A DNA stretch of 64,000 nt, from positions 5,641,958-5,705,957 of the forward strand of contig CM038913.1 of the NCBI GenBank assembly GCA_021904315.1. Reading direction: 5' to 3'. The DNA is from Sphagnum magellanicum (lineage: Eukaryota > Streptophyta > Sphagnopsida > Sphagnales > Sphagnaceae). The translations under genes and the position numbers were made by a program. Shown one piece after another: positions 11,751-23,799 of the stretch. Every line of letters starts with the position of its first letter. Positions within the stretch are counted from its first letter, which is position 1. Below the pieces are notes generated by a model that searched no databases, was not told the DNA's origin, and saw only the letters and a list, made by a program, of their open reading frames with translations.

Positions 11751-14700
11751 TTATAAAATACATGGAAGTATGTCCTGCTGATGATTGTGTGGGTTTGAGA
11801 CAAGCACCTTCATCCCAGGGGGACCATCAGTGCGTGGTTCTGTCAGTGCATAGTATGCCAAGAGTTGCCCAGGTTGTCCCTGGGCACCAGGGTACACTTC
11901 AACATGCAAATATGGGCGAGACAGGGCCAGAAGTTGCACCCCTGTTTCACTGACTCGGTGGTGGCCTTGCACCCACAGATATTTCAAGGAACTTATTGCC
12001 ACCACTGCAGTAGCAAAGCCTGCTTCCCCAAATGGACAGTCTCGTACTTCCAGGCGTTCCAGTTGTTGGCATCCATATGCAAGACTGGCAAGACCCATAT
12101 CACTTTCCCCTGTGCTACCTAAGAGCAGCCACTTGAGATTGCGCCCATACTCTCCAATATGAGCCAGTCCCTGGTCTGTTAGTGCTCCTTGCCGCAGGTA
12201 GAGGCAAAATCGAGTTAGGTTCACACAGCCCTTCAGTAATAACTTCACACCATCATCCAGGGGCAAATCTGAAAAATTCTTGACCCTTTCTCCAAGCACA
12301 ATACGGCAATCTGTGAGGTGCAAACAGCCCTGCCCCACCATAGCAAGTGCAGCATTGGTAATATCACAGACATATAAGGCCAGATATCGCAGCTTTGCAC
12401 AACCTTGTGCAACAGCAACCACACCACTGTGTGATATATAGCCTGCATCATCATCCTCTACTCGCAAGCGCCTCAGCTCCTTACATGTCTTGCCCAGCAC
12501 TTTCAAACCCTCATCCCCAAGAACATTAAGTACCTGCCTCCAAGAAACACCTGCCAACATCAGACTTGCCCATACAGATCCTCAAAATTGGATGAGTAAA
12601 AGAGCCTTGCAATCTACAAAACAGTATTATGCATATTATGAGTTGCAGCGAAAACTTCACAACAGCACATTCAGGCATTCAAGGTACCTGTAATGTCAGT
12701 TCTGGCCAAATCAAACCAAAAATGACAATAACAAGTGTGGTCATAACCTTGTGAGCACTACTCACAGAGTATCTGACCATCACCTTCCTTGTGAATAGCA
12801 GTGACTAGCTGCCATGATTTCCCACTCAACTTCATGAGCTCCCAACTGTGGGTGCAGATAAGAACATAATAATCTGCTCAAAATTCCACACAACCAACTA
12901 CACAAAATTTGATACTGAATTCCTGGAACCAACACAAAACAGTCATGATATTGGGCTAGCACTTGAGACAGCATTAAACCAAAAAGTCAATACAATCCTC
13001 ATTCAAGCTGCAACAGGCTTGTAAGGGTGAGCTTCATGTCATTTTAGTTTGGCCCCATAAAGCACCACAGCCTAAGGCATAGTGAGCCTTCATCAGCTGA
13101 AATTACACGACCGAAGTGATTCTAAGAAAAACTTGGAAATCGTAACAAGCCCAATCACTACTCAAAATTCTCTGGACCTTGAAGAGGCTCAGGTCCTTTG
13201 TGATATCTCTATAATTAAAAGAATCTTGACCTAAGAATTTAATATATTTCCACCCCACCACAGGAGGAGACCAAAATGTGTAAAAGGATTAAAAGGAAAA
13301 CACTCCATGATAGAAGAGAAGTTCAGAATACATGAGAGACCTGCTTTATCAATGGAAAAACATAGAACCAACAATTTCATGAACAATCAAAGGCTTGTAA
13401 AAACCTCTGTGCTTTGCAGCAGTGTAATTGGAGAACACCTTATATGCTGTAATCAGGTGTCAGCAGCAAGCAGGCATTTTGAAAAGCTAAACACCCACAG
13501 AGGCAGGCGTTTCACTTTTCAAAATGCTTGCAATACTTATAATTGTAGTTAGCATGACACCTAGTTGACACCTACTGGATATCACAGTAAAAACAATAAA
13601 AATTAAAAACAACATGTTGATTTTTATGCTATGTAATACCCTCAGCCACAGGCATTACCGGAATTAGGCCTGCCTCAGCTCCACCTCACAAGGGCCCATA
13701 TTCCAGTAATGCTCCCAGCCAAGGACATTACCCTACACCTTTATCATCAGTATGTCCTGCTTAGGGGAAAGAGATGTCTTAAACAAAACATTCAGGAGTG
13801 ACAACAGAGCTTACTCAACCAAGCTTGTAACACCAAATGATGCATACACACCTGCAAGTCTTCCAGTGCGAAGCAGTGACTTAGAAGCTCACAATGGCCT
13901 CTACTGCTCAGAAGAGTGAACTTTAAGTCAAGCTTTTTCAGGTGCGCAGCCACGGGTTGAACCATTTGCAACCCAACGTCGAGCATGGCCCACAGACCCG
14001 ATAAAGACGTCAGATGCTGTGGCAAGTTGATGGATACAGCCATCCCCTTCTTTTCATCCCCTAGATCATTGCAAGACCCTGTCCCGAGCTCCTTGAGAAA
14101 TGGCACCTTGCTCCAAACTCCATTGAGTTCTGACATATCAATGTCGCTAATTTTAAGGGACACAAGTGACTTGCATCTTCCAGCAAGGAGTGCCAAATCT
14201 TCAACTGACACAGAGTCCAAACCCAAAACTGCAAAGTCGAGTGATTCTATAACTGAGTTGTGTTGAGCCAAAGCATGTAACCATTCCCCACCTTCATCAA
14301 CTACATCACTTTCCTCTAGGCTTAGCACCTTCAAGGACCTGCACACCCACTCACACACAGAAATAAAATAAAACAAAATAAAATTCACTCAAATCATGTC
14401 GCAGACTCGTATTTCTTGCACTTCCTCAAATGGATTCATGCCACAGACTCATGTTTCTTGCACTTGTTTCAAATGGATTCATGTCACAGAATTGTATTTG
14501 TTGCAGTTGTTCAAAATGGATTCTTGTCACAGACTTATATTTCTTGCACTTGTCCAAATGGATCCATGTGACCGACTTATATTTGTTGCACTTTTTCCCA
14601 TATGCGGTCATGTGCTGAAAGATCCCCGAAGTCACCATCAGCGCTCACCTGCAGGAGCGGCAGACCGGGATGAGACCCCTTGTGGTGAAACCCGAACACT

Positions 14701-15169
14701 TGTGCAGATGCAGCACTTGTAGTGAGGCGTTGCACGGAGCGGAAGCCAGCACCTGAAGGTCGGCGTCTCGAACCTCCAACCGCCTCAATTGCAGCGTCTT
14801 CAAGCGCTCGTAGGCTCTTGTAAGCTCCTTCAGCCACGGCTCCGCGTATCCTCCCCAATCGTGTACCAGCAGATCGTACTCTGCCGCCCGCGGCTTGCCC
14901 TTTAGATTGATACATTCCAGTTGCTTGAACCTTCTGGTGAGCGCCGTAGGTGCCACGGCATACATGTTAGCTATGGTGATATTCTTCCTGGTGTTCCCGT
15001 CTACGCGCCGCCACTGCCGACACACCAGAGAAACCGCCGCCCGATCTTGCGGGCTCTCGATCAACTCGAATATCCGGGACAGGTTCTCGTCCGACAGGGC
15101 CGCGGAAACCCGCTGCTGCGGCTGCTGTTGCTGAATCTCCTCCTGACGTTTCTTCGAGTCTCGTTCCAT
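11751..15169 (-). CDS. COI1: Coronatine-insensitive 1 (COI1) F-box/LRR jasmonate receptor
   Basis: This is the F-box subunit of an SCF ubiquitin ligase that binds a jasmonate ligand together with JAZ repressors and sends JAZ to the proteasome in the nucleus. Three exons join in frame: 15169-14649, 14338-13852 and 12533-11751, with introns in phase 2 and phase 0. The protein is 596 residues, against 592 in Arabidopsis. The F-box is at about 24-65 (LSDENLSRIFELI, SLVCRQWRRVD), then LKGKPRAA (89-96) and an LRR solenoid to the end, including LWVQG (522-526) and the C-terminal QLLAYYAL and RTDGPP blocks. Pocket residues equivalent to Arabidopsis R85, R348, Y386, R409, Y444, R496 and W519 are all present (R94, R360, Y390, R413, Y448, R500, W523). 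The position equivalent to A384 is Ala388. The start ATG follows a C-rich leader and opens with a Gln-rich tail absent from the F-box core. TIR1/AFB is excluded by these pocket residues. Confidence 0.96.
12735..13060 (+). repeat. Dispersed repeat D inside COI1 intron 2
   Basis: This lies wholly in the 1318-bp intron 12534-13851. Its left part (12735-12872) is an inverted copy of 9209-9355. Its right part, including cattcaagctgcaacaggctt near 13000, matches 11248-11310 directly. No open frame is present. Confidence 0.6.
14399..14600 (+). repeat. 43-bp minisatellite in COI1 intron 1
   Basis: About 4.6 copies of a 43-bp unit are seen (cagactYRTRtttcttgcac, then caaatggattcatgtca), starting near 14400, 14443, 14487, 14530 and 14572. 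The array takes up most of the 310-bp intron 14339-14648. Confidence 0.85.
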
Positions 15170-17031
15170 ATCTCACCTCCCCTTCTCTTCAATCTCTCAT
15201 TCTATAAAAAAAAAGGAAAAAGATCCTCTCTGGAAACGAAACCCCGCAATCTTCCAAATGCTCACTCTGAACACATGCAAATACGTTTGAAAATAAGAAG
15301 AAAACTCTTGAAAATAGCAAAATCTTCAAGCTCTTCTTCTTCTCATCCTACAAATGCCTCCCTCAAACAGGCCCCGAAGAAAAAGAACAAAACGATTCCT
15401 TGTCTCCTCCTCCTCCTCCTCCTCCTCCTCCTCCTCACTGTCGACATATACCCGAAATCCTAGCTGAAAAAACCATGAAACATGAACCTTAATTCAAATC
15501 GTCGTCACCTGAAGCAATCCATTCTCCAACAAACAAATTGCCACTAGGCACTCAAACTCTCATTCTAGACAAGAAGATTGAAGAAAGAGAGAGAGAGAGA
15601 GTAATGCATGGTCCTGGTGAAAACTCTCAACAAATCTTCAGAGGAAAAATCTTCTTCGGTTTGATCTTGTGTACATGGGGCCCTATTGGACGCCGCGATT
15701 GCGTCATCAACGCCTGCTTTTTCTCCTCTCTACACCGTCCTCCTGCTCCGTCTCTCTCTTCTCTCTCTCTCTCTCTCTGTCTCCAATTTCTTCGTCTTCT
15801 CCTTCGTCGTCTGCTTCGTCGTCGACAGCAAAGGCAAACATGCAAAGGAAGCCCAGGAAGCAAGGGAAAAGGAAGGCAGGAAAAAAGGGGGTCAAATAGG
15901 TAGGTAGGTATGTAGGTGCCTATTTTTAGGCCATTTCACAGGACACAAGGAAGGTTTTTTTTTTTATAAAATTTAAACCCTAATTTGTGGGAGAGGAAGA
16001 CCTAAACAATGTTTTTTTTTGGGACAAACTTTTATCTTTTCTTTTTTTGGGGGGGGAAAAAATTGAAGAAAACTTGGGAAATTTATTTATTTTTAAAAAT
16101 AAAAGTGTAGTTTCAACTAATGTAATTTTTGGTAATTATTGGAAAAAATTCGCCAATTTTTTTTATATTACAAAATTGAGAGGATTTTTTTATTAAAAAA
16201 ACCCTGGACCTAAACAATTGAGTTATATTGATAAAATTGAGTTGGAAAATAAAAGAGAATAGTAATTTGAGTCAGAAAAATACAATGAGGGTTTTTTTTG
16301 GGTGGGAATTTTTTTGGGGGGTGTTGGGGACAAAAAAATTTAAGAAAATTTGGGAATTTTTTTTGTTTTAGGAAGTGTAGATTCAACTAATGTAATTTTG
16401 GTAATTATTGGAAAAAAAAAATCATCAATTCAACTAATTTAAATATGGCAATTTCAAGACAAAAAAAGAAGAAGGCTAGAAATCTACCCAACAACAACAT
16501 TTGCAATTTTGTTTTTAAAAATCTCAAAATGTGGTGATTTTTTTGAAATTTTCAAAAAGTTCCCTTGAACATGTTGCTTGGGGATTTTATTTTATATTAT
16601 TTTTAAAATTTTTAAACCATACTCCCTGGTTGGATTTGGCAACAAACTGTCGAATAATTAATTAAATTTTAAATCTTAATTTTTGGCACTTGATTTTCAA
16701 GTTCAGAATTTTTTGGCAAATAATGGTTTTAAAAATAATAAATAAACACATTCTTGTTGTGTAAAATTTATGGAACATTCTAGTGTACTTGCAAATTCTT
16801 TTTAAATTTTATAATAATTATTGAAATGTTTTGGAACAAGTAATAAATAATTTTTCAAAAACAAACCATTTTACCTACTTGACTCCACCTCAGGTGTCCA
16901 CTTATTTTGGGATTGGCCCTTTCCGAGTTACCTACACCTACTTAACCTTCCTGACTATAGGACCTACGGGACCTCTATCCTTTGGCGCAAAAGATAGGTC
17001 CTTTACAGGATAGTGAGGGTAGGCCTAACTT
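15170..17031. other. COI1 5' flank and AT-rich spacer
   Basis: The first 750 bp upstream of COI1 hold several microsatellites: a (CTC)n run at about 15404-15436, a GA run at about 15587-15601 and a CT run at about 15760-15778. Together with a short tagg repeat near 15898-15912 they look like a promoter and 5' leader. Beyond about 15950 the sequence becomes AT-rich with long homopolymers and no gene. Confidence 0.5.
16005..16435 (+). repeat. Diverged direct duplication of about 150 bp
   Basis: Segments 16010-16160 and 16288-16430 share agtgtagtttcaactaatgt, followed by aatttttggtaattattgg and similar poly-T and poly-G blocks in the same order. The offset is about 275 bp. Confidence 0.6.
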
Positions 17032-17162
17032 AAGGACCACTTTAGATAGGGGTCCAAGGTCCAATTTCCTAGGAACCAATTCGGACTCATTTGAAGCAAA
17101 TTGAGTCCTTGAGTTGGACCCTTCTTTGGACCCTAGCTTGCATCGTGGTTCTTCAAATCATG

Positions 17163-17203
<41 letters not shown>

Positions 17204-17442
17204 AAATTTAATTTAATGAAAAAATATTTTATTTTATTTTATTTAAAATAATAATTACATGGTTCGAACCAGTTGGTTTTCCTTCTAAAATGGTGCCATG
17301 TAAGTAACTTTAGCCTCGACTTTTTCATCTTGGGCCTTCATCTAAAGGCCATGGGGTCCAATTTATGGTTCTCATCCAATAAGATTGCTCTATTTCATTG
17401 GACCCCTCAATGGACCTTGGACCCTCATCTAAAGTGACCCTT
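17032..17442 (+). mobile_element. MITE-like element B1 (411 bp) with terminal inverted repeats
   Basis: The left end reads aaggaccactttagat, followed by ggggtccaaggtcc. The right end is its inverse (ggaccttggaccc, then atctaaagtgaccctt). The termini are therefore imperfect inverted repeats of about 30 bp, and no transposase is encoded. A 32-base T run sits at 17166-17197. A second copy (18024-18320) lies nearby in the opposite orientation. A non-autonomous DNA transposon fits best. A target-site duplication is not clear. Confidence 0.6.
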
Positions 17443-18023
17443 GAACAATTGTTGGAAAACCTTATTTTGGGGGTGGGGAGTGGGGGGTAGCGAGGAAGTG
17501 TAGGATAAGGACTAAGGACCCCAGATGGGGCTGTTATGGGAATGAAGGCCCAAGGGAGTCGGGACTCAAGCATGGGAACCCAACTCCTAGAACAGCCCCA
17601 TTCAAGGTCCTTACATCATAAAGAACTCCTGAATTATCCTTAATTTGTTTAGGATAAGGTGCCATCCTCTGTTGAGGTAGGGATTCTACTGAGGGTAAGG
17701 CATCATCCAGATAGGCTAGAAAATTTGTACCCATTCTTTTATGGGTAGTGTAAGGTCCCCCATGGTGGCGGGCATCCCTAAATAAGGAGCCTCGGATAAG
17801 ACCCTAGCCTAGTCTAGCCTTGGATTTTGGGACTGTCTCCCACCCTTGCAAGGACCCATGTAGACCAGGAGCCACTAAGATCAGGAAACATCTTAGGTGT
17901 ATAGGAGGCCTTCTTACACCTATAATAGGACTAGGAGGGACCTTATGAATACACCTACAAGAGACCTCTTACACCTACTAGCTCTTAGTCCTACTAGGAG
18001 GTGCAACAGGCCTGTTGTAGGCT

Positions 18024-18320
18024 AAGGGCCACTTTAGATGAGGGTCCAAGGTCCAGGGTCCAATGAAATAGAGCAATCCTATTGGATGAGAGTCGTAAAT
18101 TGGACCCACAACCTTTAGACAAGGATGGAAGACCAAAAAGTGGCAAATCGAGGCTAAACTTACATGGCACAATTTTAGAGGGAAAGTCAATTGATTCAAA
18201 CCCTTAAAAAAAAAACCCTAAAAAAGGAGAGCTCATGATTTGAAGAACATAAACCCTAAACCCTAGGGTTCAACTCAAAGATTCAATTTGCTTCAAATGA
18301 GTCCAAATTGGTTCCTAGTA
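18024..18320 (-). mobile_element. MITE-like element B2, inverted and truncated copy
   Basis: This reads as the reverse complement of 17065-17442, including the blocks aatgaaatagagcaatc, gccatgtaagtt (inverted), tcatgatttgaagaac and tttgcttcaaatgagtcc. It lacks the last 30-40 bp equivalent to the left terminus of B1. Together with B1 it forms a long inverted repeat with a spacer of about 580 bp. Confidence 0.6.
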
Positions 18321-18855
18321 GTGTTGATGGGTTGTTGAGAAAATCATTGGTTATCAACAACGATACAAGGGTTGAAATTAGGGTTGAAATTGGTCAATGA
18401 CCAACGGCCTCGACCAAATACCTAGAGACCCTACCTATGTGGTATATATGTTTTTGTAAAGACCCGACAAGAAGACCTAGTAGCCGCCTAGGTAGTAGGT
18501 ATTTGCTATGAAACCAAAAAATGTGACCCAAAATCTTTCATGTTTCATCAAGAGATGTTCTTGAATCCTTATTTATACATTCGAACATTTGAGTGTCATT
18601 CTTCATTTTTGTTGCATTCATATGATTTGATCTCCACTTTTAGCTCCCCCTTTTAACTACAATTTGACAAGCATGAGATCACAATTGTGATAATATAAAC
18701 AAGGAACCAAAGAATTCAAGCTTTGTGTACATGATCTTTACCCTAACATTATATGACATAGTTATCAAATCAAATATTAGGTTGAGTATTTCAAAACAAC
18801 CCTTTTGCATAATAGATGAACATTATTTTAAAAGTTGGGAATCCTACTACCATAA

Positions 18856-19048
18856 TACCTTGTCCATTTCAACACATGTATGGATCGAATAATTAATTAA
18901 TTTAAAAATTTTCATTTCAACACATGGAATATTTCCTAAATTTATTTTTTTTTTGTTTAACATTATTTTTTGATTTGGAAGAAATAATTTTTTTGAAATT
19001 TTCAACATTTCTGAAAATAATATAATTAGTGTCGAATTGGCCAAGGTA
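18856..19048 (-). mobile_element. MITE-like element A1
   Basis: It begins taccttgtccatttcaacac and ends gtgtcgaattggccaaggta, which is an inverted repeat of about 20 bp with a few mismatches. The interior is AT-rich and non-coding, with an aattaattaatt block and a ttttgaaattttcaacattt block shared with the copies at 25642, 28074 and 28356. Confidence 0.6.
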
Positions 19049-22000
19049 CTAGGGTAATATGGGTATGGCCAAAACAAACAAATTCATAACTTGCAAGTTT
19101 CAAATTTCTTTTCAAAATTCGATCATTTGATAAAAACCCTATTTGAGATGGAAAAAAAAAAAATTAGAAAGATTTTCTCCTATTGGTCATTCCAAAAAGA
19201 AAAGAAAAAAGAAAAACCAACCAACACTAATAAAAACTCAAATTTTTTTTTGTTTGTTTTTAAACATAATATATTTTATCCCAAAATTAAATCGAAGCCA
19301 TCCCCTCCAATAACTAGGAAAATAGGGAATCAAGAGTATTGTCTAAACAAATAAATTCATAAAAAAAAAAAAAAAGCAACAACATGCTGGGTACCTATAA
19401 TGCAATGTTGATAGATTTTATAAATTAAGCAAGGTCAAACTTAAATTATAAGTTAGTTTCCAGGGTATTTAATTTAAAGGTTATGAGTTTTGTTGGAATT
19501 GTTGTTGGAATCTAACTACACAACCAACCTCATTTCAAAATTGAATTAGAACGTAAATCAAGGATCTTGTCATGTTTTGAATAGGTTTTTTATATAATAT
19601 AAATATAATGTTATTTTAATGGTATAAGCATGAGCTTTCATTTTAGGCAAGTTATTTGTTTTGATTGTTATGCATAATTAAAACTACATGACATCTATTT
19701 TGAATTGTGTGCTGCACTAGTTGAATAAAATAGTGCTACACAAAAAGAATAATGTTTAATTTTGTGTAATGGAAATAGAATTGGACCTAGTTTTGAACTA
19801 AACCAACTATTAATCTTTTATGAAAATGATCGGAACCAAAGGTTTTTTAAATCCAATGAATTGATTTTAAGATCAAATCAAAGATTCCCTTTTCTGAAAA
19901 AAAGTTCGCATCGGGACTTAAGGTCTATAAACTAAACTATAATGGTATAATGCAAAACAAAATTAAAATTATTGCTTTAAAAAGTACATTGACTTTGAAT
20001 AGTGTTGGTAAAAATAATTTCACCTTCAATTTATGTAATTTAACTATGCACATGTCCAATAAATGAAAATTGCTAATATTTTACATTCAATTTTAATTTT
20101 AAAATTCTTCTTTTGTGCATAATAACATTTGGGGTTCTAAAAAGGTTTGGGGGGTTGAAAAAAGGACCCACATTCAAGGTGATTTAAAGAATAATTGTAA
20201 TATAAAAATTTCAAAATATTCAAAAACAAATTATTTGATGCCCTATTTGAGATGAAAAAGGAAATTTTAGAAAACCCTTTTCATTGTCGATTTTGAAGGG
20301 GGGAAAAAATTAAGTAACATTAGTAAAAACCAATCTATGGGCGATTCTTTGATTTTAAATCGTTATTTGATTTTTCGTTAAAATTTTGAAAATTGTGCTT
20401 GTCTATTCAAACTACGTATTTATTTTTTCTAGACCGCAATTATATATTATAATTATTTTTTAAAAATTTGATGCTTGCACTTATCAACCCTAAATGGGAT
20501 GATGACATGGCTAATGGGTATGATGTTGAATTGGCAAAGTTGAATACATGTGAAATATCAAAAGACATGTCATTCTTGATCTTTTTGGTTCATTCCTACA
20601 AATGTCTAAGCTCAAAATGTTCATAACATGTGTTTTGTGTTGGATTTGTAGTACAAAAACCTTCATTTAATCTTTTCTTTCATTGACTATCAAGAGGGCA
20701 ATGAAGTTCAATTGAAGTTGTTTTGAATTATGATTAGAAATCACTAACCCCAATCTTGATTTTTTTAATATCATCAACATTCGCATCCAATAACTTCTAT
20801 TTTTTTTGTCGATTCTTGCCAAAGGATTGGGTCACTAAAGAAATGTTACATTTCAAAAGATTTTATATTGATGCAAATAACATCAAATGTCCACTGTTAC
20901 GGTGGAAGAAACACAAAGCTATGTTCCTTTCCATGGGTTTGTTTTGCATAGAGAATTGTCGAATCACAAATAAAGACAAAATGCATTTTCTCCCTTGTTA
21001 ATATGTTGATCAATCTACAATGATGTAAATTACAAACTCACAATCTTGAATGATTGATCTTTGTTCACAAAAATTGGCCTAATGCCCAATTGTAATATTC
21101 TACAAAACATAGTGGATGTGGTTGAACTTAAAGCAAAATTGGCAAAAGAATTGAAAGAATAATTTGAAGGTGCTTTTGAGCATAAGGAAGCAAATGATGT
21201 GCATGATTGTTGGAAGACTTATTCTAGCTTAACAAGCATTACTAATTTTGTATCATGCGTTTGAAAAAAATCATGAATTAATGCAATGATTTGAATGTTT
21301 TTACAAGTTCAATTGGGTGTTCTTACACATGTCACATGGTGTGAGTTGTTTGAATGTAATTAAGGTTGGTTATTCATGATCTAAATTTAGTGTGATGAAC
21401 CATTTCTATACAAATGAACACAATTGCCACATTAAAGGTATTTGTAATTTAACCACTTCATGAATTGAAACAATTTATTGCTTTCACATTTGTAACCACT
21501 AATTCATGGGTTTGCAATTTGTAAACTTTACAATTAACTTGAAAGAGAGGCAACTCATGTTAAATCTATTTGGATGCAACCATTCATTCTTTTTGCTTTT
21601 AGATCTCCTTACATTGTATATTGATGTTGCATACATATTAAATTTTGTAGTTGTTACACTTTTCTATTGGTTCAAATGATGGGTGTTTTGTGTTTCCTTA
21701 AATGTGAAAGCACATGCCATGTTGTACAATTGTTGTAATGCATGGTTACATGTTATAAGGTTTTTTTCAATTGATCATCACCTATAAACTATTGACACCC
21801 ATTTATAGATATAAATGTCTTGTGTCAAAAATCAAATCAAGACCTACACTTTGCCCTTATGTTTGTTTGAGTGACATTATAATATTTAAGCTATGGTTGG
21901 GAAACCTTATGTAAGATTTTCTTCTTGCAAATATTGGCAACAATGCCAAAATGCCTTGGCAACACTCAAAGTTCATCAAATATGTAGTCCAACAATTTGG

Positions 22001-23164
22001 CCCCATTGATAATAAAGTATTATATGCATGTGCTTGTCTTTTTTTCTCTAAATTTAATGTATATTCAAGGCATTCAATTGTTTCTTGAGAGAAAAAAACT
22101 ACAAATGATGGTGAATATATCAAAACAATATACTAGATGCTTGAAATGCTTTTGATTTGTTGCAAGTTGGAGCAACTTTATCCTTGGTATATGTATCAAT
22201 TGTGCCAATCATGTCTATGGGATGCTTATTTGTGTTGAATTTTGTAATCATCGCAAAAGTCATGTGATTTTACACTATATGACACCAAATGGAGGTTACT
22301 ATAATAAGTTAGTATTGAGATTGGAGAAACACAGGAAAGTTCATTTGCAACACAAAACTTTGTTGTAATCACATGTTTCCAAAAATATATAATAAGTTTT
22401 TTCTAACAACCCCTTGCCCAATAATTATTTGCTAGTGTCTACATCATATTCTAGTTGTTCAAATATATATATTTTAAACATCAAGTGCATGAGGACGGAG
22501 TAAATTTAATGTCATTCAATACCAAAAGTGGCCTTTATACAAATTGTAATGTGCAAGATGTGAAAGAAGCCACCTTATGTTAAAAAGCTAGTTTAGAACA
22601 ACCAATTTTTCAAACATGGCAAGGTTATATAAGATTTAAAAATTATTAGATACAATTCCATTTTTAAGGTCTTAAAATAATTAATCTAGTAAAAAATTGG
22701 AAAATTTGTTGGAACTAAATAGGTTATTTGAAATTTGAAAAAGGTAATAGGTTCTTAGAAATTTGATTTTTGGAAGAACCAAAATTGTCATCCTTACTGA
22801 AATCAAATAGTTGCCCTTGACATTGGTAAACCTCCATTTTTTCCTTTTGGTTTTCTTATAAACATAATAAACATCCCATCCCAAGACTAGAAATCATGGT
22901 CTTCCTTTCCAAATTTAACATTTCACAAGTTAAATACCACCACTAAAAGGCCTCATTCAAGAAGGTGAAAGTTTTAGTGTAAATATTGGTTCACCCTAGC
23001 CCTATTTGGGGTGCACAAACACCTTCATAATTGGCACCATGGTAAAAACCCCAAATTTTTAAGGTTTCTTTTCAATATTATAAATGTCCCATCCTTAAAA
23101 CAAAATTAATGTCTTTAAGTCCAATTTTAAGATTTTGGGGTTAAACATAACCATTAAAATGTTT
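19049..23164. other. Gene-poor AT-rich stretch
   Basis: About 4.1 kb has no supported gene. Open frames are short, low in complexity and lack domain signatures. I found no tRNA-like cloverleaf and no tandem array. It may contain decayed transposon sequence that cannot be identified by eye. Confidence 0.4.
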
Positions 23165-23790
23165 CATTAAAAAATGTATGCAACTAGGAGATCACACTTT
23201 GAAATCATTGAAATAATTAGGAGAACACAACTCAAAACCACCTATATGAAGTAAAAAAAATATTTTGACATCATTGAGATAACCAAAAGAGCACAACTAA
23301 TTGAAACTACACTAGAAATAATCAGAAGAACATATCTTGAGACCATCAAGACCATTGAAATGACCAAAAGATCACAATTCAAAATTGCCAAGACCAAATG
23401 AAAAACAAAATTTGAAACCATTGACATAAGGTGAAAAGATCATCTCAAAACCACCAAATCAACTAGGAAAACATGTATCAAGATCACTAAAACAATTAAG
23501 TAAGCTAACTCAAGACCATTGAATTGAATAGGAGAACACAATTCAAGAGCATCGAAACTAGGTGAAGAGCACATTTTGAGACCATGGAGACGATTATGAG
23601 AACACAACTCAAAATCATAAAAAACACTAGAAAAACAAATCTCAAGACCACTAAGATGAGTAAGAGAACACAACTCAACCATAGAGATGAGGTGAAGAGC
23701 ACAACTTGAGACCACCAAGACTATTGGAAGAGCACATCTTGAGGCCATTAAGATTAGGAGAACACAACTTGAGACCATGTGTAGAGCACA
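23165..23790. repeat. Degenerate short-unit tandem array (about 30 bp)
   Basis: About twenty variants of a unit of about 30 bp occur, built on gagaccat.aaga and agrarcacaactca. The phase is irregular and the copies are diverged. The antisense strand gives a 128-residue Leu/Ser/Cys-rich open frame that simply reflects the array. Confidence 0.7.
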
Positions 23791-23799
23791 ACTCAATAT

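Noticed and set aside
11751..15169. Auxin receptor TIR1/AFB identity
   Set aside because: Pocket residues and the C-terminal blocks follow COI1 position by position, with a constant offset from Arabidopsis COI1 over the C-terminal half.
17255..17290. tRNA T-arm-like word ggttcgaacc
   Set aside because: No cloverleaf can be drawn around it, and it lies inside a MITE-like element.
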